Shown here: piece after piece, positions 6,554 through 15,850 of the stretch | Position numbering within the stretch: position 1 is the first letter of the stretch | How the letters are laid out: each line of letters starts with the position of its first letter | Assembly: GCA_017458825.1 (NCBI GenBank) | Contig: JAFSZX010000017.1 | Coordinates: 1 to 64,000 of the forward strand | Direction: 5' to 3' | Length of the DNA stretch: 64,000 nt | Source of the DNA: Oscillospiraceae bacterium | Lineage (GTDB): Bacteria; Bacillota; Clostridia; Oscillospirales; Oscillospiraceae | Made by a program: the position numbers and the translations under genes | The notes under the pieces: generated by a model | Told to the model about the DNA's origin: nothing | Databases searched by the model: none | What the model saw: only the letters and a program-made list of their open reading frames with translations

Positions 6554-7655
6554 ATTCTAACCCGCAGGCGCGGTACAATTCCTGTAACTCCTGTCCCGCC
6601 TGTTTATCGCCGGAACAGACCGTGCGCATCACGCCGGCGACCCTGCCCCGTCTAAAGAACAGCGTTACGCCCCGCATCCCCCACGCGACGGGGAGAAGCG
6701 CGGCTTTTCCGCCAAGCCAGGGGTACATGGAGCACATTTCCCGATAGCCCGGAAAACACGTTTTCCATATATACCGCAACCGCCCCTGCTGGATCTGCAG
6801 CGCCGCGTCGATCCTGGCGGAGCCGAACACATGGCTTTGCAAAATAAACTCCCCCAGCTTCTCCACGGACTCCGCGCAGTCCTTGCCGGCAAACCAGTGA
6901 TCCGCCAACTGGCAGATGACGGTATAAAACCGCGTCAGCCCCAGCGCCTCCAGCACGCGCTGTACATACGATTCGTCCATCGGCAGATGGTGATAGATGA
7001 ACACGTCCAATATGAACCGCACGCCCGCGCCGCCCTCTGACAGGTGCTTTGCCAGATGGATCACGTTGAATAAAAACTCGTCCTCCACCGCCATCTCAAA
7101 CCCGTGGGACAGCCCCGGCACAGGCTTCGCCCGCTCCCAAACGCCGTCGCAGTATTCGGCGTATCGGGAATCGGCGCCGATGAGCCGGCGATGCGCCTCC
7201 ACACACACCAGCGGCTTTTTCCAATAGGTGTCGTTCTTCCGTCCGGCTTGGAAATCGCCGTATCCCATGGCTTCCATCACCGCGCGGAACGCCGTCTGCT
7301 GGTTGGGGCGGTACAGCACGTCGATATCGCCCATGGTGCGAAGCATGGGATCGGGGTACCGTTTTTTGGTAACCGTCCCCTTGAAAAAGAGATAGTCCAC
7401 GCCGGCTTTTTCCAGCGCCGCCTGCATATCCTCCACCGCCTGCATCTGCGCCAGATGCTGTGCCATCAGCGAGACCCACCTCTGTTCCAGTGAATCCGCC
7501 AACTGCGGCGGCATATTGTCGGCATACTTTTCCAAAAAGAACAGCAGTTCATGCCGGTCCGCAATGCGCACCATCTCCGCCCAATCCACGTCGGCAGGCG
7601 GCGGCGCGTCTGCCAGCCGGTTGCGCAACAGTGCGAGGAACTGAATGTCCGACAT
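6552..7655 (-). CDS. Nucleotidyltransferase-fold protein (NTP_transf_5 type)
   Basis: A 367-aa protein of the uncharacterised nucleotidyltransferase family often found in capsule and teichoic-acid loci. The conserved core is FFKGTVTKKRYPDPMLRTMGDIDVLYR (about residues 94-121, broken here only for description), with the G-D-I-D catalytic Asp pair. HRRLIG and HLAKHLSEGG follow. It starts two bases after capG and is the last gene of the leftward polysaccharide operon, ending at the terminator at 6518-6553. The substrate is unknown; modification of the polysaccharide is inferred from position only. Confidence 0.7.
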   Translation of the reverse strand: MSDIQFLALLRNRLADAPPPADVDWAEMVRIADRHELLFFLEKYADNMPPQLADSLEQRWVSLMAQHLAQMQAVEDMQAALEKAGVDYLFFKGTVTKKRYPDPMLRTMGDIDVLYRPNQQTAFRAVMEAMGYGDFQAGRKNDTYWKKPLVCVEAHRRLIGADSRYAEYCDGVWERAKPVPGLSHGFEMAVEDEFLFNVIHLAKHLSEGGAGVRFILDVFIYHHLPMDESYVQRVLEALGLTRFYTVICQLADHWFAGKDCAESVEKLGEFILQSHVFGSARIDAALQIQQGRLRYIWKTCFPGYREMCSMYPWLGGKAALLPVAWGMRGVTLFFRRGRVAGVMRTVCSGDKQAGQELQELYRACGLE

Positions 7656-7657
7656 GC

Positions 7658-8833
7658 TTATCCGTCCTTTCGCCAGACCATTTTATTGACTACACCCACG
7701 TAGGACTGGATGATCTTGACCACCTTATCGCTGACGTTTTCATCGGTATAATCCGGCACGGGAAGCGCGCCGCCCCGTTTTTCCGTCTGCACCATCTCAA
7801 CCGCTGTGGAAACCGCCTGCAAAAGTCCCGTGGTTTCAATGCCGGAGAGAATGAAGCACCCCTTATCCAGCGCCTCCGGCCGCTCGGTGCTGGTGCGGAT
7901 GCAGACCGCCGGAAACGGATACCCCATGGAGGTAAAGAAACTGCTCTCCTCCGGCAGCGTTCCGCTGTCGCTGACCACGGCAAACGCGTTCATCTGCAAG
8001 CTGTTATACTCGTGGAATCCCAGTGGCTCGTGGCGGATCACCCGCCGGTCCAGCACAAAGCCGCTCTCTTCCAGCCGCTTGGCACTGCGGGGATGGCAGG
8101 AATAGAGCACCGGCAGATCGTACTGCCGCGCCAACGCGTTGACGGCGGTAAAGAGGCTCTTGAAATTCTTCTCCGTGTCGATGTTCTCCTCCCGATGCGC
8201 CGAGAGCAGGATATAGCCCTTTTTGGTAAGCCCCAGTCTGGCATGGATATCGGAGGCGAGGATCTGATCCAGATTTTTATGCAGTACCTCCGCCATGGGA
8301 CTGCCGGTAACGTACGTCCGCTCCCGGGGCAGACCGCACTCTGCCAGATAGCGGCGGGCGTGCTCGGAATACGCCAGATTCACGTCGGAAATAATGTCCA
8401 CGATCCGGCGGTTGGTCTCCTCCGGCAAACACTCGTCCTTACAGCGGTTTCCCGCCTCCATGTGGAATACCGGAATATGCAGGCGCTTCGCGCCGATCAC
8501 GCTCAGGCAGGAGTTGGTATCGCCCAGCACCAGCACGCCGTCGGGTCGAAGCCGGCACATCAGTTCATAACTGCGGGCGATGATATTGCCCATGGTCTGC
8601 CCCAGATTGTTCCCCACAGCGTCCAGATAGACCTCCGGCTCATCCAGTGCCAGATCGCGGAAGAAGATGCCGTTGAGGGTATAGTCGTAATTCTGCCCCG
8701 TGTGGGCGAGGATGGTGTCAAAATACCGCCGGCACTTTTTGATCACTTCAGACAGCCGGATGATCTCCGGCCGCGTTCCCACGATGATCAGCAGTTTCAG
8801 CTTGCCGTTCTCTTTCCACGTCGCACCGCTCAT
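7658..8833 (-). CDS. capG: UDP-N-acetylglucosamine 2-epimerase family, CapG/FnlC type
   Basis: A 391-aa GT-B-fold epimerase: VGTRPEIIRLSEVIKKC at the N-terminus, VLGDTNSCLSVIGAKR, HMEAGNRCKDECLPEETNRR, and SDSGTLPEESSFF near residue 285. In the Cap5/8E-F-G (FnlA-B-C) pathway this enzyme inverts C2 of UDP-N-acetyl-L-talosamine-type sugar to give UDP-N-acetyl-L-fucosamine. The CNRCKDE spacing and gene neighbours favour CapG over generic WecB/MnaA. It begins three bases after capF. Confidence 0.87.
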   Translation of the reverse strand: MSGATWKENGKLKLLIIVGTRPEIIRLSEVIKKCRRYFDTILAHTGQNYDYTLNGIFFRDLALDEPEVYLDAVGNNLGQTMGNIIARSYELMCRLRPDGVLVLGDTNSCLSVIGAKRLHIPVFHMEAGNRCKDECLPEETNRRIVDIISDVNLAYSEHARRYLAECGLPRERTYVTGSPMAEVLHKNLDQILASDIHARLGLTKKGYILLSAHREENIDTEKNFKSLFTAVNALARQYDLPVLYSCHPRSAKRLEESGFVLDRRVIRHEPLGFHEYNSLQMNAFAVVSDSGTLPEESSFFTSMGYPFPAVCIRTSTERPEALDKGCFILSGIETTGLLQAVSTAVEMVQTEKRGGALPVPDYTDENVSDKVVKIIQSYVGVVNKMVWRKDG

Positions 8834-8836
8834 ATA

Positions 8837-10042
8837 TCATTCCTCCACTTTCTCGAAAAAAGTATCCGGATGCGCAGGGTCAAAGATCTCGTTTGCCCAC
8901 ATCAGCGTTACCAGATCCTCTGTTTGGCTCAAATTGATGATATTGTGGGTATACCCCGGCAGCATGTGTACCGCCCGGATCTTTTCACCGCTGACGGGGA
9001 ACTCCAGCACCTCGTCGGTGCCGATCTTGCGCTGCCGGATCAGCCCGTGGCCGGACACCACGATAAAGAACTCCCACTTGCCGTTGTGCCAGTGCTGACC
9101 CTTGGTGATACCCGGCTTGGAGATATTCACGCTGAACTGCCCGTGATCGGCGGTTTTCAGCAGCTCTGTAAAGCTCCCCCGCTCATCGGTGTTCATCTTC
9201 AGATCAAAGGCGACCTTCTCCGGCGGAAGGTAGGAAAGGTACATGGAATAGAGCTTCTTTTCAAAGGAATCCGGCGCAAGGCGCGGCATCATCAGCGTTT
9301 TCGGCTGATCGTGGAAGGTGTGGAGGCAGTCCACAATGTATCCCAGTGTGACCTTGTGCGTCGCCGGCACCCAGCAGTAGCGCCCGTCCTCACGCAGTAT
9401 CGCCTCGGTCCCGTCAAATTCGCAGTGCTGCTCTCTGCCCTCCAGCGCGTTGAACATCTCCTGCACCAGATCGTCGATGAACAAAAGCTCCAGCTCCACG
9501 GCGGGATCGTTCACCGTAACGGGCAGATCGCGGGCGATGTTGTGGCAAAACGTACCCACGGCGCTGTTGTAGTTGGGGCGCACCCATTTGCCCGCCAGAT
9601 TGGGGAAGCGATAGACCAGCACCCGGGCGCCCGTTTCACGCCCGTAGTCGAAAAACAGCTCCTCGCCGGCTTTTTTGGACAGTCCGTACTCACTGGTGCC
9701 GAACCGCCCCGCCAGCGTTGCCTGCACGGAGGAGGAGAGCATCACCGGACAGGTGTTGCCGCACCGGCGCAGCGTCTCCAGCAGTGTGGAGGAAAAGCCG
9801 AAGTTTCCGGCGCGGAATTCCGCCGGATCCTCGGGTCGGTTCACCCCCGCCAGATGGAACACGAAATCCGCCCGGGCGCAGTAATCCTCCAGCTCCTCCG
9901 GCGCGGAATCCAGATCGTACTCGTAGATCTCCTCCACACGGAGTGCCGGACGGGTGCGGTCTTTCCCGTCCCGCAGATTTTTTAAGTTCTCTACCAGGTT
10001 GCGCCCTACGAACCCCTTGGCGCCGGTGACCAGTATGTTCAT
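8837..10042 (-). CDS. capF: NAD-dependent reductase with C-terminal cupin, CapF/FnlB type
   Basis: A 401-aa two-domain protein. The SDR domain has GAKGFVG at residues 7-13 and a catalytic YGLSK (Y-x-x-x-K). From about residue 290 comes a cupin with GQHWHNGKWEFF and HMLPGYTHNI, the zinc-binding half that defines CapF. CapF performs the epimerisation and 4-reduction steps of UDP-L-FucNAc synthesis. The start codon overlaps the capE stop (ATGA, 10039-10042), so the two are translationally coupled. Confidence 0.92.
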   Translation of the reverse strand: MNILVTGAKGFVGRNLVENLKNLRDGKDRTRPALRVEEIYEYDLDSAPEELEDYCARADFVFHLAGVNRPEDPAEFRAGNFGFSSTLLETLRRCGNTCPVMLSSSVQATLAGRFGTSEYGLSKKAGEELFFDYGRETGARVLVYRFPNLAGKWVRPNYNSAVGTFCHNIARDLPVTVNDPAVELELLFIDDLVQEMFNALEGREQHCEFDGTEAILREDGRYCWVPATHKVTLGYIVDCLHTFHDQPKTLMMPRLAPDSFEKKLYSMYLSYLPPEKVAFDLKMNTDERGSFTELLKTADHGQFSVNISKPGITKGQHWHNGKWEFFIVVSGHGLIRQRKIGTDEVLEFPVSGEKIRAVHMLPGYTHNIINLSQTEDLVTLMWANEIFDPAHPDTFFEKVEE

Positions 10043-11085
10043 CGTGTTCCCTCTTCCAGTGCCCGACGCACGTACTCCGTGGTCAGCAGTTTCTTCACCG
10101 TGCCGTCCACGTCCAGCCGGACGGTATTATGGCTGGTATACGCCTCGTCCGCCATGGTGCGCACCTGACCGTCAACAAAGAACTTATCGTAGTTGAGGTC
10201 CCGGTTATCCGCCATCACCCGGTAATAATCCCCCATATCCACGGCGCGAAGCCGCTCCTCCTGGGTCATCAGCGTTTCATACAGCTTCTCGCCGTGTCGT
10301 GTGCCGATGATCCGCGTACCGGTATCGCCGAAAAGACGCTGTACCGCGCAGGCAAGATCGCCGATGGTGGACGCGTCCGCCTTCTGGATAAAGAGATCGC
10401 CGGGCTCGGCGTGTTCAAAGGCGAAGCGCACCAGATCCACCGCCTCGTCCAGATTCATCAAGAAGCGGGTCATCTCCGGATTGGTGATGGTGATGGGATC
10501 GCCGGCGCGGATCTGATCGATAAAGAGGGGGATCACACTGCCCCGGGAACACATCACGTTTCCGTAGCGGGTACAGCAGATCACTGTGCCGCCGCGCTCC
10601 GCCGCCACACGGGCGTTGGCGTAGATCACGTGCTCCATCATGGCCTTGGAAATTCCCATGGCGTTGATGGGATACGCCGCCTTATCGGTGGACAGGCACA
10701 CCACCCGCTTCACGCCGGCGGCGACCGCCGCGTGGAGCACGTTGTCCGTGCCCTCCACGTTGGTCTTGACCGCCTGCATGGGGAAAAACTCGCACGAGGG
10801 CACCTGCTTGAGCGCCGCGGCGTGGAAAATATAGTCCACGCCCGGCATAGCGTCCGCCACGGAGCGGGGATCCCGCACGTCGCCCACGTAAAACTTCACC
10901 TTACCGGCGTAATCGGGGTATTTCGCCTGCAATTCATGGCGCATATCGTCCTGTTTCTTTTCATCCCGGGAAAAGATGCGGATCTGCCCGATCTCACCGG
11001 TGAGAAAATGCTTCAAAACGGTGTTGCCGAAACTGCCGGTACCGCCGGTGATCAGCAGCGTCGCGCCGGACAATGTGTTGTTCAT
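10039..11085 (-). CDS. capE: UDP-GlcNAc 4,6-dehydratase/5-epimerase, CapE/FnlA type
   Basis: A 348-aa extended SDR. GGTGSFG at residues 14-20 binds NADP. The active site reads MGISK, with Met in place of the usual Tyr (M-x-x-x-K), as in inverting 4,6-dehydratases of the FlaA1/CapE group. It converts UDP-GlcNAc to the 4-keto-6-deoxy-L-sugar feeding capF and capG. It has its own promoter at 11131-11158 and a good RBS (AAGGAGGA). First gene of the capEFG sub-operon. Confidence 0.92.
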   Translation of the reverse strand: MNNTLSGATLLITGGTGSFGNTVLKHFLTGEIGQIRIFSRDEKKQDDMRHELQAKYPDYAGKVKFYVGDVRDPRSVADAMPGVDYIFHAAALKQVPSCEFFPMQAVKTNVEGTDNVLHAAVAAGVKRVVCLSTDKAAYPINAMGISKAMMEHVIYANARVAAERGGTVICCTRYGNVMCSRGSVIPLFIDQIRAGDPITITNPEMTRFLMNLDEAVDLVRFAFEHAEPGDLFIQKADASTIGDLACAVQRLFGDTGTRIIGTRHGEKLYETLMTQEERLRAVDMGDYYRVMADNRDLNYDKFFVDGQVRTMADEAYTSHNTVRLDVDGTVKKLLTTEYVRRALEEGTR

Positions 11086-11130
11086 ATATCGTTCCTCCTT
11101 ATCAGGACATACTCTTTTGTTGATATCATC

Positions 11131-11158
11131 ATTATACCGCAGGACCGCCCGTATGCAA
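11131..11158 (-). promoter_or_regulatory. Internal promoter for capE-capF-capG
   Basis: On the minus strand: TTGCAT (11158-11153), 16-bp spacer, TATAAT (11136-11131). The spacer contains the hairpin ACCGCCC/GGGCGGT (11144-11167 region), which on the plus strand is followed by TTTTTT. The 110-base gap upstream of capE, unusual in this tightly packed locus, is explained by this promoter. Confidence 0.75.
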
Positions 11159-11195
11159 GGGCGGTTTTTTCTCCCGGAAAACGCGCGCCGCTTCT

Positions 11196-12152
11196 CTATA
11201 CGGTTCTCCCCTGTTTGATCTTCTGTATCGCCCCGCGATCCCGCGCAAACGCCTCCAGCCTGATCAGCGAGCCGAAGCGCATATCGCCTTCCCGACTGTA
11301 ATCGGTATCGAAGCCGGACGCCGGAAAAAAGGTCAGCTCCCCGAAATAGATCCGGTCATGCTCGCAATAGAGATCCACCCGAACGAAGGGGAAATGGGTC
11401 GCCAGCTTTTCCGCCACGGCAAACATCTCCTCCGCGCGGGGGGGCGGCGGCACCGTATAGTCCGCCGGTTTCGCCTGATCCACGCACTGGCACCGTATCA
11501 GTTTCCAATCCCTTGTAAAATGGTCGAAAGACACCTGCCCGATCTGCCGGTTACTGCAGATCATCATGTTATCCGGCTTTCCGTGAAAGCACAGGAACTT
11601 ATAATCCCGTATCCCGCCTGGCTCGTCGGATTCGATAAACGCCTCGGCGATGATCCGCGGCTTCACCTGCAGATACGGCCACTCCCGCCCGAAATAATAC
11701 GTCCACTCGTCGTCCAGCCAGCGGTCGAGCGTCTCCGCGGCGGCGGCCCGATCAAGCTTTGCCTTGTCGGTGCAGATGATGTTGGTATGGGATCCGTGGG
11801 TGCATTTGAGCACGAACCGATCCGGCAGGCTGTCCCAATCGATCTCCTCGGCGCGATCCCATACGCCCAACAGCGGCACCAGATACTCCTCCCCGATCCA
11901 CTCGCGGATATATTCTCTGACGGCATACTTATCCACCATCCGCGGAAGGCGCTCATCGTAGTAGTTTATCTTGAGCCACTGCATCTTCTCATTGAAGGAG
12001 CGGGGATGTTTCAGATCCAGTCTCCGGCCCAGGAACGCCCAGAATTTGATTTTTAGATACGGCACATCGCCCAAGCGCCGGCAGATCCGCCGATTGGTCA
12101 ACGCAAGCACCACACGCTGTATGCCGCGCTTAACGCGCCCGCCATTCATCAT
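11196..12152 (-). CDS. TupA-like ATP-grasp glycan-modifying protein
   Basis: A 318-aa protein of the TupA-like ATP-grasp family, seen in capsule and O-antigen loci. The N-terminal block reads DLKHPRSFNEKMQWLKINYY. It continues with FVLKCTHGSHTNIIC, the ATP-grasp region, and VRVDLYCEHDRIYFGELTFF near the C-terminus, holding the metal-binding acidic residues. These enzymes are thought to ligate amino acids to surface glycans; the exact substrate is unknown. No membrane segment. Thirty-three bases follow the GT2 gene upstream. Confidence 0.75.
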   Translation of the reverse strand: MMNGGRVKRGIQRVVLALTNRRICRRLGDVPYLKIKFWAFLGRRLDLKHPRSFNEKMQWLKINYYDERLPRMVDKYAVREYIREWIGEEYLVPLLGVWDRAEEIDWDSLPDRFVLKCTHGSHTNIICTDKAKLDRAAAAETLDRWLDDEWTYYFGREWPYLQVKPRIIAEAFIESDEPGGIRDYKFLCFHGKPDNMMICSNRQIGQVSFDHFTRDWKLIRCQCVDQAKPADYTVPPPPRAEEMFAVAEKLATHFPFVRVDLYCEHDRIYFGELTFFPASGFDTDYSREGDMRFGSLIRLEAFARDRGAIQKIKQGRTV

Positions 12153-12185
12153 CGTTTTTCCTTCTTCCTGCAGATACAGGCAACT

Positions 12186-13100
12186 TCATTGGCGCATTCT
12201 GTCAAGATGTGCCAATACCCATAAGGCAGATATGGGGTACCCCAACGTAACAAGTGCCTTTTTATACCATGCATTGATTGCCTTCATTACTTCTTTATAC
12301 GGCGTTCTGGTTAAGATGGCACACCGGGAAAGATTGACGGTATATCTTGGGACTGTTTTGTTGATGAAAAATTCGTCAAATAACTCATTCACATAAAACA
12401 ATCCTGCATAATAAAACGTCTTGTAGTTGTGGTGCAGTTTCCCTTTCGCCAGACTGTCCGCAGAATCCGTATAGTATTTCCCAAACACTTCATTTGTGCA
12501 ATATTGATCATACCGCCTGTTAATCTGCTCCCACACGGTGTTCTCTGTAACAAATTTAACGTCCGGGTATTCAGGGAACGGATATTGCGTCAGTATGTCA
12601 ACCTTTCGGCAGCAGTGTTTTTCACCTTTGATGTTCAACAAGACCTTGCGTTGCTGCCTGCCGCACAATTTGTTGATGCCGGGTGGATAGGGTTGTCCCA
12701 CCATTTCACCGCTTGCCGCATCTATCTCCCGCCCGGAAACACACCAGAATCTGTCATACTCCTCCGGCGGAATTTCCTTCCAGATCCTGATCATTTTTTC
12801 AATAGCGTCCGGAAGCAGCTCATCGTCAGAATCCAGCGTGACAACATACGGCGTTTTCAGCTTGTCATATGAGAAATTGACCGCCGTGTGGCGCCCGCCA
12901 TTTTCTTTTTTATAGTACTCAATGGGAAAGTGGCTGATCTGCTTCCATTCCTCCACCAGCTTTTCCGTACCGTCCCGGGAGCCATCGTCGATCACCAGCC
13001 AAATAAAGTCCGGGCAGGTTTGCTTCTGCAAGCTCTCAAACGCCCGTTGTAAGGTGGACGCTCGGTTATATGTTGCAGTAAATACCGTAATGGGAAACAT
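12186..13100 (-). CDS. Family 2 glycosyltransferase
   Basis: A 304-aa GT-A enzyme: TVFTATYNRASTLQRAFESL at the N-terminus, VIDDGSRDGT, and the metal-binding VTLDSDDE. The C-terminal third is mostly helical. It probably adds one sugar to the lipid-linked repeat on the cytosolic face. Its base composition is more AT-rich than the flanking genes of the locus, suggesting a separately acquired module. Confidence 0.85.
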   Translation of the reverse strand: MFPITVFTATYNRASTLQRAFESLQKQTCPDFIWLVIDDGSRDGTEKLVEEWKQISHFPIEYYKKENGGRHTAVNFSYDKLKTPYVVTLDSDDELLPDAIEKMIRIWKEIPPEEYDRFWCVSGREIDAASGEMVGQPYPPGINKLCGRQQRKVLLNIKGEKHCCRKVDILTQYPFPEYPDVKFVTENTVWEQINRRYDQYCTNEVFGKYYTDSADSLAKGKLHHNYKTFYYAGLFYVNELFDEFFINKTVPRYTVNLSRCAILTRTPYKEVMKAINAWYKKALVTLGYPISALWVLAHLDRMRQ

Positions 13101-13107
13101 ACCTGTC

Positions 13108-14580
13108 TCACCTCTCCATATGCAATTGCTTCATCAGTCTGCGAACCAGCGGCAGCTCCTTGCCTACTGCTCGGTATGATTTGTTGGCAAGAATCATCGC
13201 CCCGTAAATCAGCGCGCAAAGGAACATTGAGCAGATTTGCCAAATGAAATGCTTTGCCACGGCTTGAAACGCTATGGCAAACCCGCACATCACCGCCGCG
13301 GAAACAATGGACCACGCCGTGTTTTTCAAAACAGCCCCGGCATGGATCTTAAATTTCACGTGCAGCACGATGATATCAAGAAATACCGGCAGAAGTCTGA
13401 TCCCACAGCTAACGTATGTCAGCGCAGTAAATCCCACCGTCGCCGCATAGTAAATGCTCGGAATGAAAAACACCAGATATACGGCTTGCAGCACAAAAGA
13501 TACTTGCGGCAAGCCTTTGCTTCTATATACTTCGCAAGCCACATGGCTATAGATAATCGTGATCGAGCTTGTCAGCGCCCACAATCCCAACAACATAGTC
13601 GCTTCCGCCCACGCTTCCCCCAGCAGGATAGAAAGCGCCAGATCGCGGTAGAGAAAAATTCCGACACCCATGGGGATCACCAGCAGTGCCAGCATGGATT
13701 GGAACTTGAAAAACGTATCCTGAAATTGCTTCTCGTCGTTCTGACAGCGGGACAGCGCCGAAAACAGCACCGGTGTCACCGACGCGGTGATGATCGCCAT
13801 ATAGGAGTTGATGGTGGCGGTGGCGGTCTTATAAAGCCCCAGATAGTAGGCGTCCAGCAGATTTGCCACGATGAAGATACTGGCCTGTCCCGTAAACCAG
13901 ACCGACAGCGTTTCGCACAGGTTCATCACGGAGAAGGAGATCATCCGCCGGAATTCCTGCAAATCGATGACAAAGCGCGGCTTCCACCGGGACAGGTGCA
14001 GGGCGGCGCCTGCGATAAAGATTTGCTGGCACAGCGTTCCGATCACCATCGCCCAATAGGAGCGCAGCCAGAACGCCAGCGACACGGTCACCGTCAGCGG
14101 CACCAGCGCGCTCAATACGCGGATATAAAAAACCGACTTGAAATCCAACTCCCGCTTGCATTTAGCCAGCAGGATGCCGGAAAACGCCGTGCACAAAACG
14201 GCAAGACTGGCGACCATGATCCCGCGCTGCTGTCCCGGACAGCCCACCAGCTTTGCCAGCGGCGTGCTGAATAGCGCGATACAAAGATAGATGATCGACG
14301 ATACGATCAGGTTGGACGTAAACGCCACGTTCAGGCTCAACGTAAGGTGCGCTTCACTTTCATACTCATGCTGGATGATGTATTTCTGAAAGCCCGCGTC
14401 GGTAAAAATATCGGCAAAGCTGGTGATGATGGCGATAGACGCCACGATGCCGAACGCCTCCGGCGCCAACAGCCGCGCCAACACCATATTGACGACCAGC
14501 GGCGAGATCTTTGCAAACATCTCTGCCGCGACCGACCATTTCGTTGCTCTGGCAACGGAAGTGCTCAAATCCTTCTGCAT
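13108..14580 (-). CDS. Polysaccharide flippase (Wzx/PST family)
   Basis: A 490-aa polytopic protein with about 12-14 membrane helices. It opens with ATKWSVAAEMFAKISPLVV and continues with VLARLLAPEAFGIVASI, the characteristic MOP-superfamily start. It is predicted to flip the undecaprenyl-linked repeat unit across the membrane. It sits directly after the wzy-like gene, as expected for Wzx/Wzy-dependent assembly. The name wzx is functional rather than by sequence identity. Confidence 0.85.
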   Translation of the reverse strand: MQKDLSTSVARATKWSVAAEMFAKISPLVVNMVLARLLAPEAFGIVASIAIITSFADIFTDAGFQKYIIQHEYESEAHLTLSLNVAFTSNLIVSSIIYLCIALFSTPLAKLVGCPGQQRGIMVASLAVLCTAFSGILLAKCKRELDFKSVFYIRVLSALVPLTVTVSLAFWLRSYWAMVIGTLCQQIFIAGAALHLSRWKPRFVIDLQEFRRMISFSVMNLCETLSVWFTGQASIFIVANLLDAYYLGLYKTATATINSYMAIITASVTPVLFSALSRCQNDEKQFQDTFFKFQSMLALLVIPMGVGIFLYRDLALSILLGEAWAEATMLLGLWALTSSITIIYSHVACEVYRSKGLPQVSFVLQAVYLVFFIPSIYYAATVGFTALTYVSCGIRLLPVFLDIIVLHVKFKIHAGAVLKNTAWSIVSAAVMCGFAIAFQAVAKHFIWQICSMFLCALIYGAMILANKSYRAVGKELPLVRRLMKQLHMER

Positions 14581-14590
14581 ATCCTACCCT

Positions 14591-15850
14591 TCATCCGTTT
14601 GCCTGTAACGTCCGTCTGTATGCCTCGCAGGCGGCCTGGCGCTTCAACACTCTGATCTGCGTGAAAAACAGCATCAGATAGAAATACGTATCCTTGGAGA
14701 AATAGGACACCTGCCCGAAGTCCATCACCAGGATCAGCAGGAGCAGCACGAGGCAAATGGCGCTTTCCTCGTTTTTGATCCGCCGATACCGGATCATGTA
14801 CTTGATAAGATAGAGATACGGCGCGTAATACAGCAGTGTTCCTGCCAATCCGCCGCAAGCCAACAGCTCGATATAGTTATTGTGCAGATACGTGTCCCTG
14901 CCGATCAACAGCGAGGAGTTCCCGATCCCCATGCCGAACAGGGGCGTGCTTTTGAACTGCTGCAATCCCAGCTCCACGAATTTCATGCGCCGCCGCACGG
15001 ATTCATCCGTATCGCCCGCGCCGGTAAAATAGTTGAAAAGTCGGGTCATCGGCATCATCAGCGGCTTGAACAGCGGAAGTGTCAGCAACGCGCGCCCCAA
15101 AAAGAAGATCGCCACGCATACCAGCAAGACCCGTATCAGCGTATGGAACGGGTTCCGGCTCTTTGCCATTCCCCGGATCAGCAAAAGCATGACGATCCCC
15201 AGCACCAGCGCCGCAAACGCCTTGCGGCTTCCGGAGACTACCACCATGATAAAGCACGGCACCGCCAACAGCATGGACAGGGAGATCTGCTTGCGGATCA
15301 GTCTGGAAAAAAAGATCACCACGGAAAACGCGCTCATCACGCCGATCGCGTTGATGTTGGCAAAACTGTTCTCCGCTCGGGCGCCGGAGAGGATGATCGC
15401 GCTGATCAGCTCCCGTCCGTACCGTATGATCGCGTATATGGCCACCGCCGAGCCGGTGATACAGACCACGTCCAGCAGCCGCTTTACGTTCTCCTCCTTT
15501 TGGTAGTAGAGATATAAAAGCCACATAAACAGGATCGTCTCCACCACGGTAGTCATGCGCCGGTACGTCAGATCCGGATCCTGCGCCCATCCCATGGAGG
15601 CGATGCAAAACAGTCCGAACAGCGCCGTAAACGTGTGAAATGCGTCAAACGCCATGCGGATATGCAGCTTCTGTTGCAGGGAATACACTGCAAAAAAGGC
15701 AAGTGCGATCCCCAAAAAGATGTATTTTCCCGCGGCTTCCTTTTCAAAAACGACAAAGGAAACCATGAGTACCGTTGTAAGTACCCACAGCAAACCGTCC
15801 CCAAGGACGCCGTTCCTTTTTATACCGCCTTTTCTGCCGCTGAATATCAT
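14591..15850 (-). CDS. O-antigen ligase/polymerase family (Wzy-like)
   Basis: A 419-aa membrane protein with around ten hydrophobic segments and a large extracytoplasmic loop near the C-terminal third. TYLHNNYIELLACGGL in that loop is the signature of the O-antigen ligase/polymerase (Wzy_C) family. With Wzx and Wzz in the locus, its likely role is polymerising repeat units outside the membrane. Its start abuts the stop of the preceding glycosyltransferase. Confidence 0.85.
   Translation of the reverse strand: MIFSGRKGGIKRNGVLGDGLLWVLTTVLMVSFVVFEKEAAGKYIFLGIALAFFAVYSLQQKLHIRMAFDAFHTFTALFGLFCIASMGWAQDPDLTYRRMTTVVETILFMWLLYLYYQKEENVKRLLDVVCITGSAVAIYAIIRYGRELISAIILSGARAENSFANINAIGVMSAFSVVIFFSRLIRKQISLSMLLAVPCFIMVVVSGSRKAFAALVLGIVMLLLIRGMAKSRNPFHTLIRVLLVCVAIFFLGRALLTLPLFKPLMMPMTRLFNYFTGAGDTDESVRRRMKFVELGLQQFKSTPLFGMGIGNSSLLIGRDTYLHNNYIELLACGGLAGTLLYYAPYLYLIKYMIRYRRIKNEESAICLVLLLLILVMDFGQVSYFSKDTYFYLMLFFTQIRVLKRQAACEAYRRTLQANG

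Noticed and set aside
7460..9985. An 841-codon plus-strand frame opposite capG and capF
   Set aside because: No recognisable domain; capF and capG on the other strand are unmistakable.
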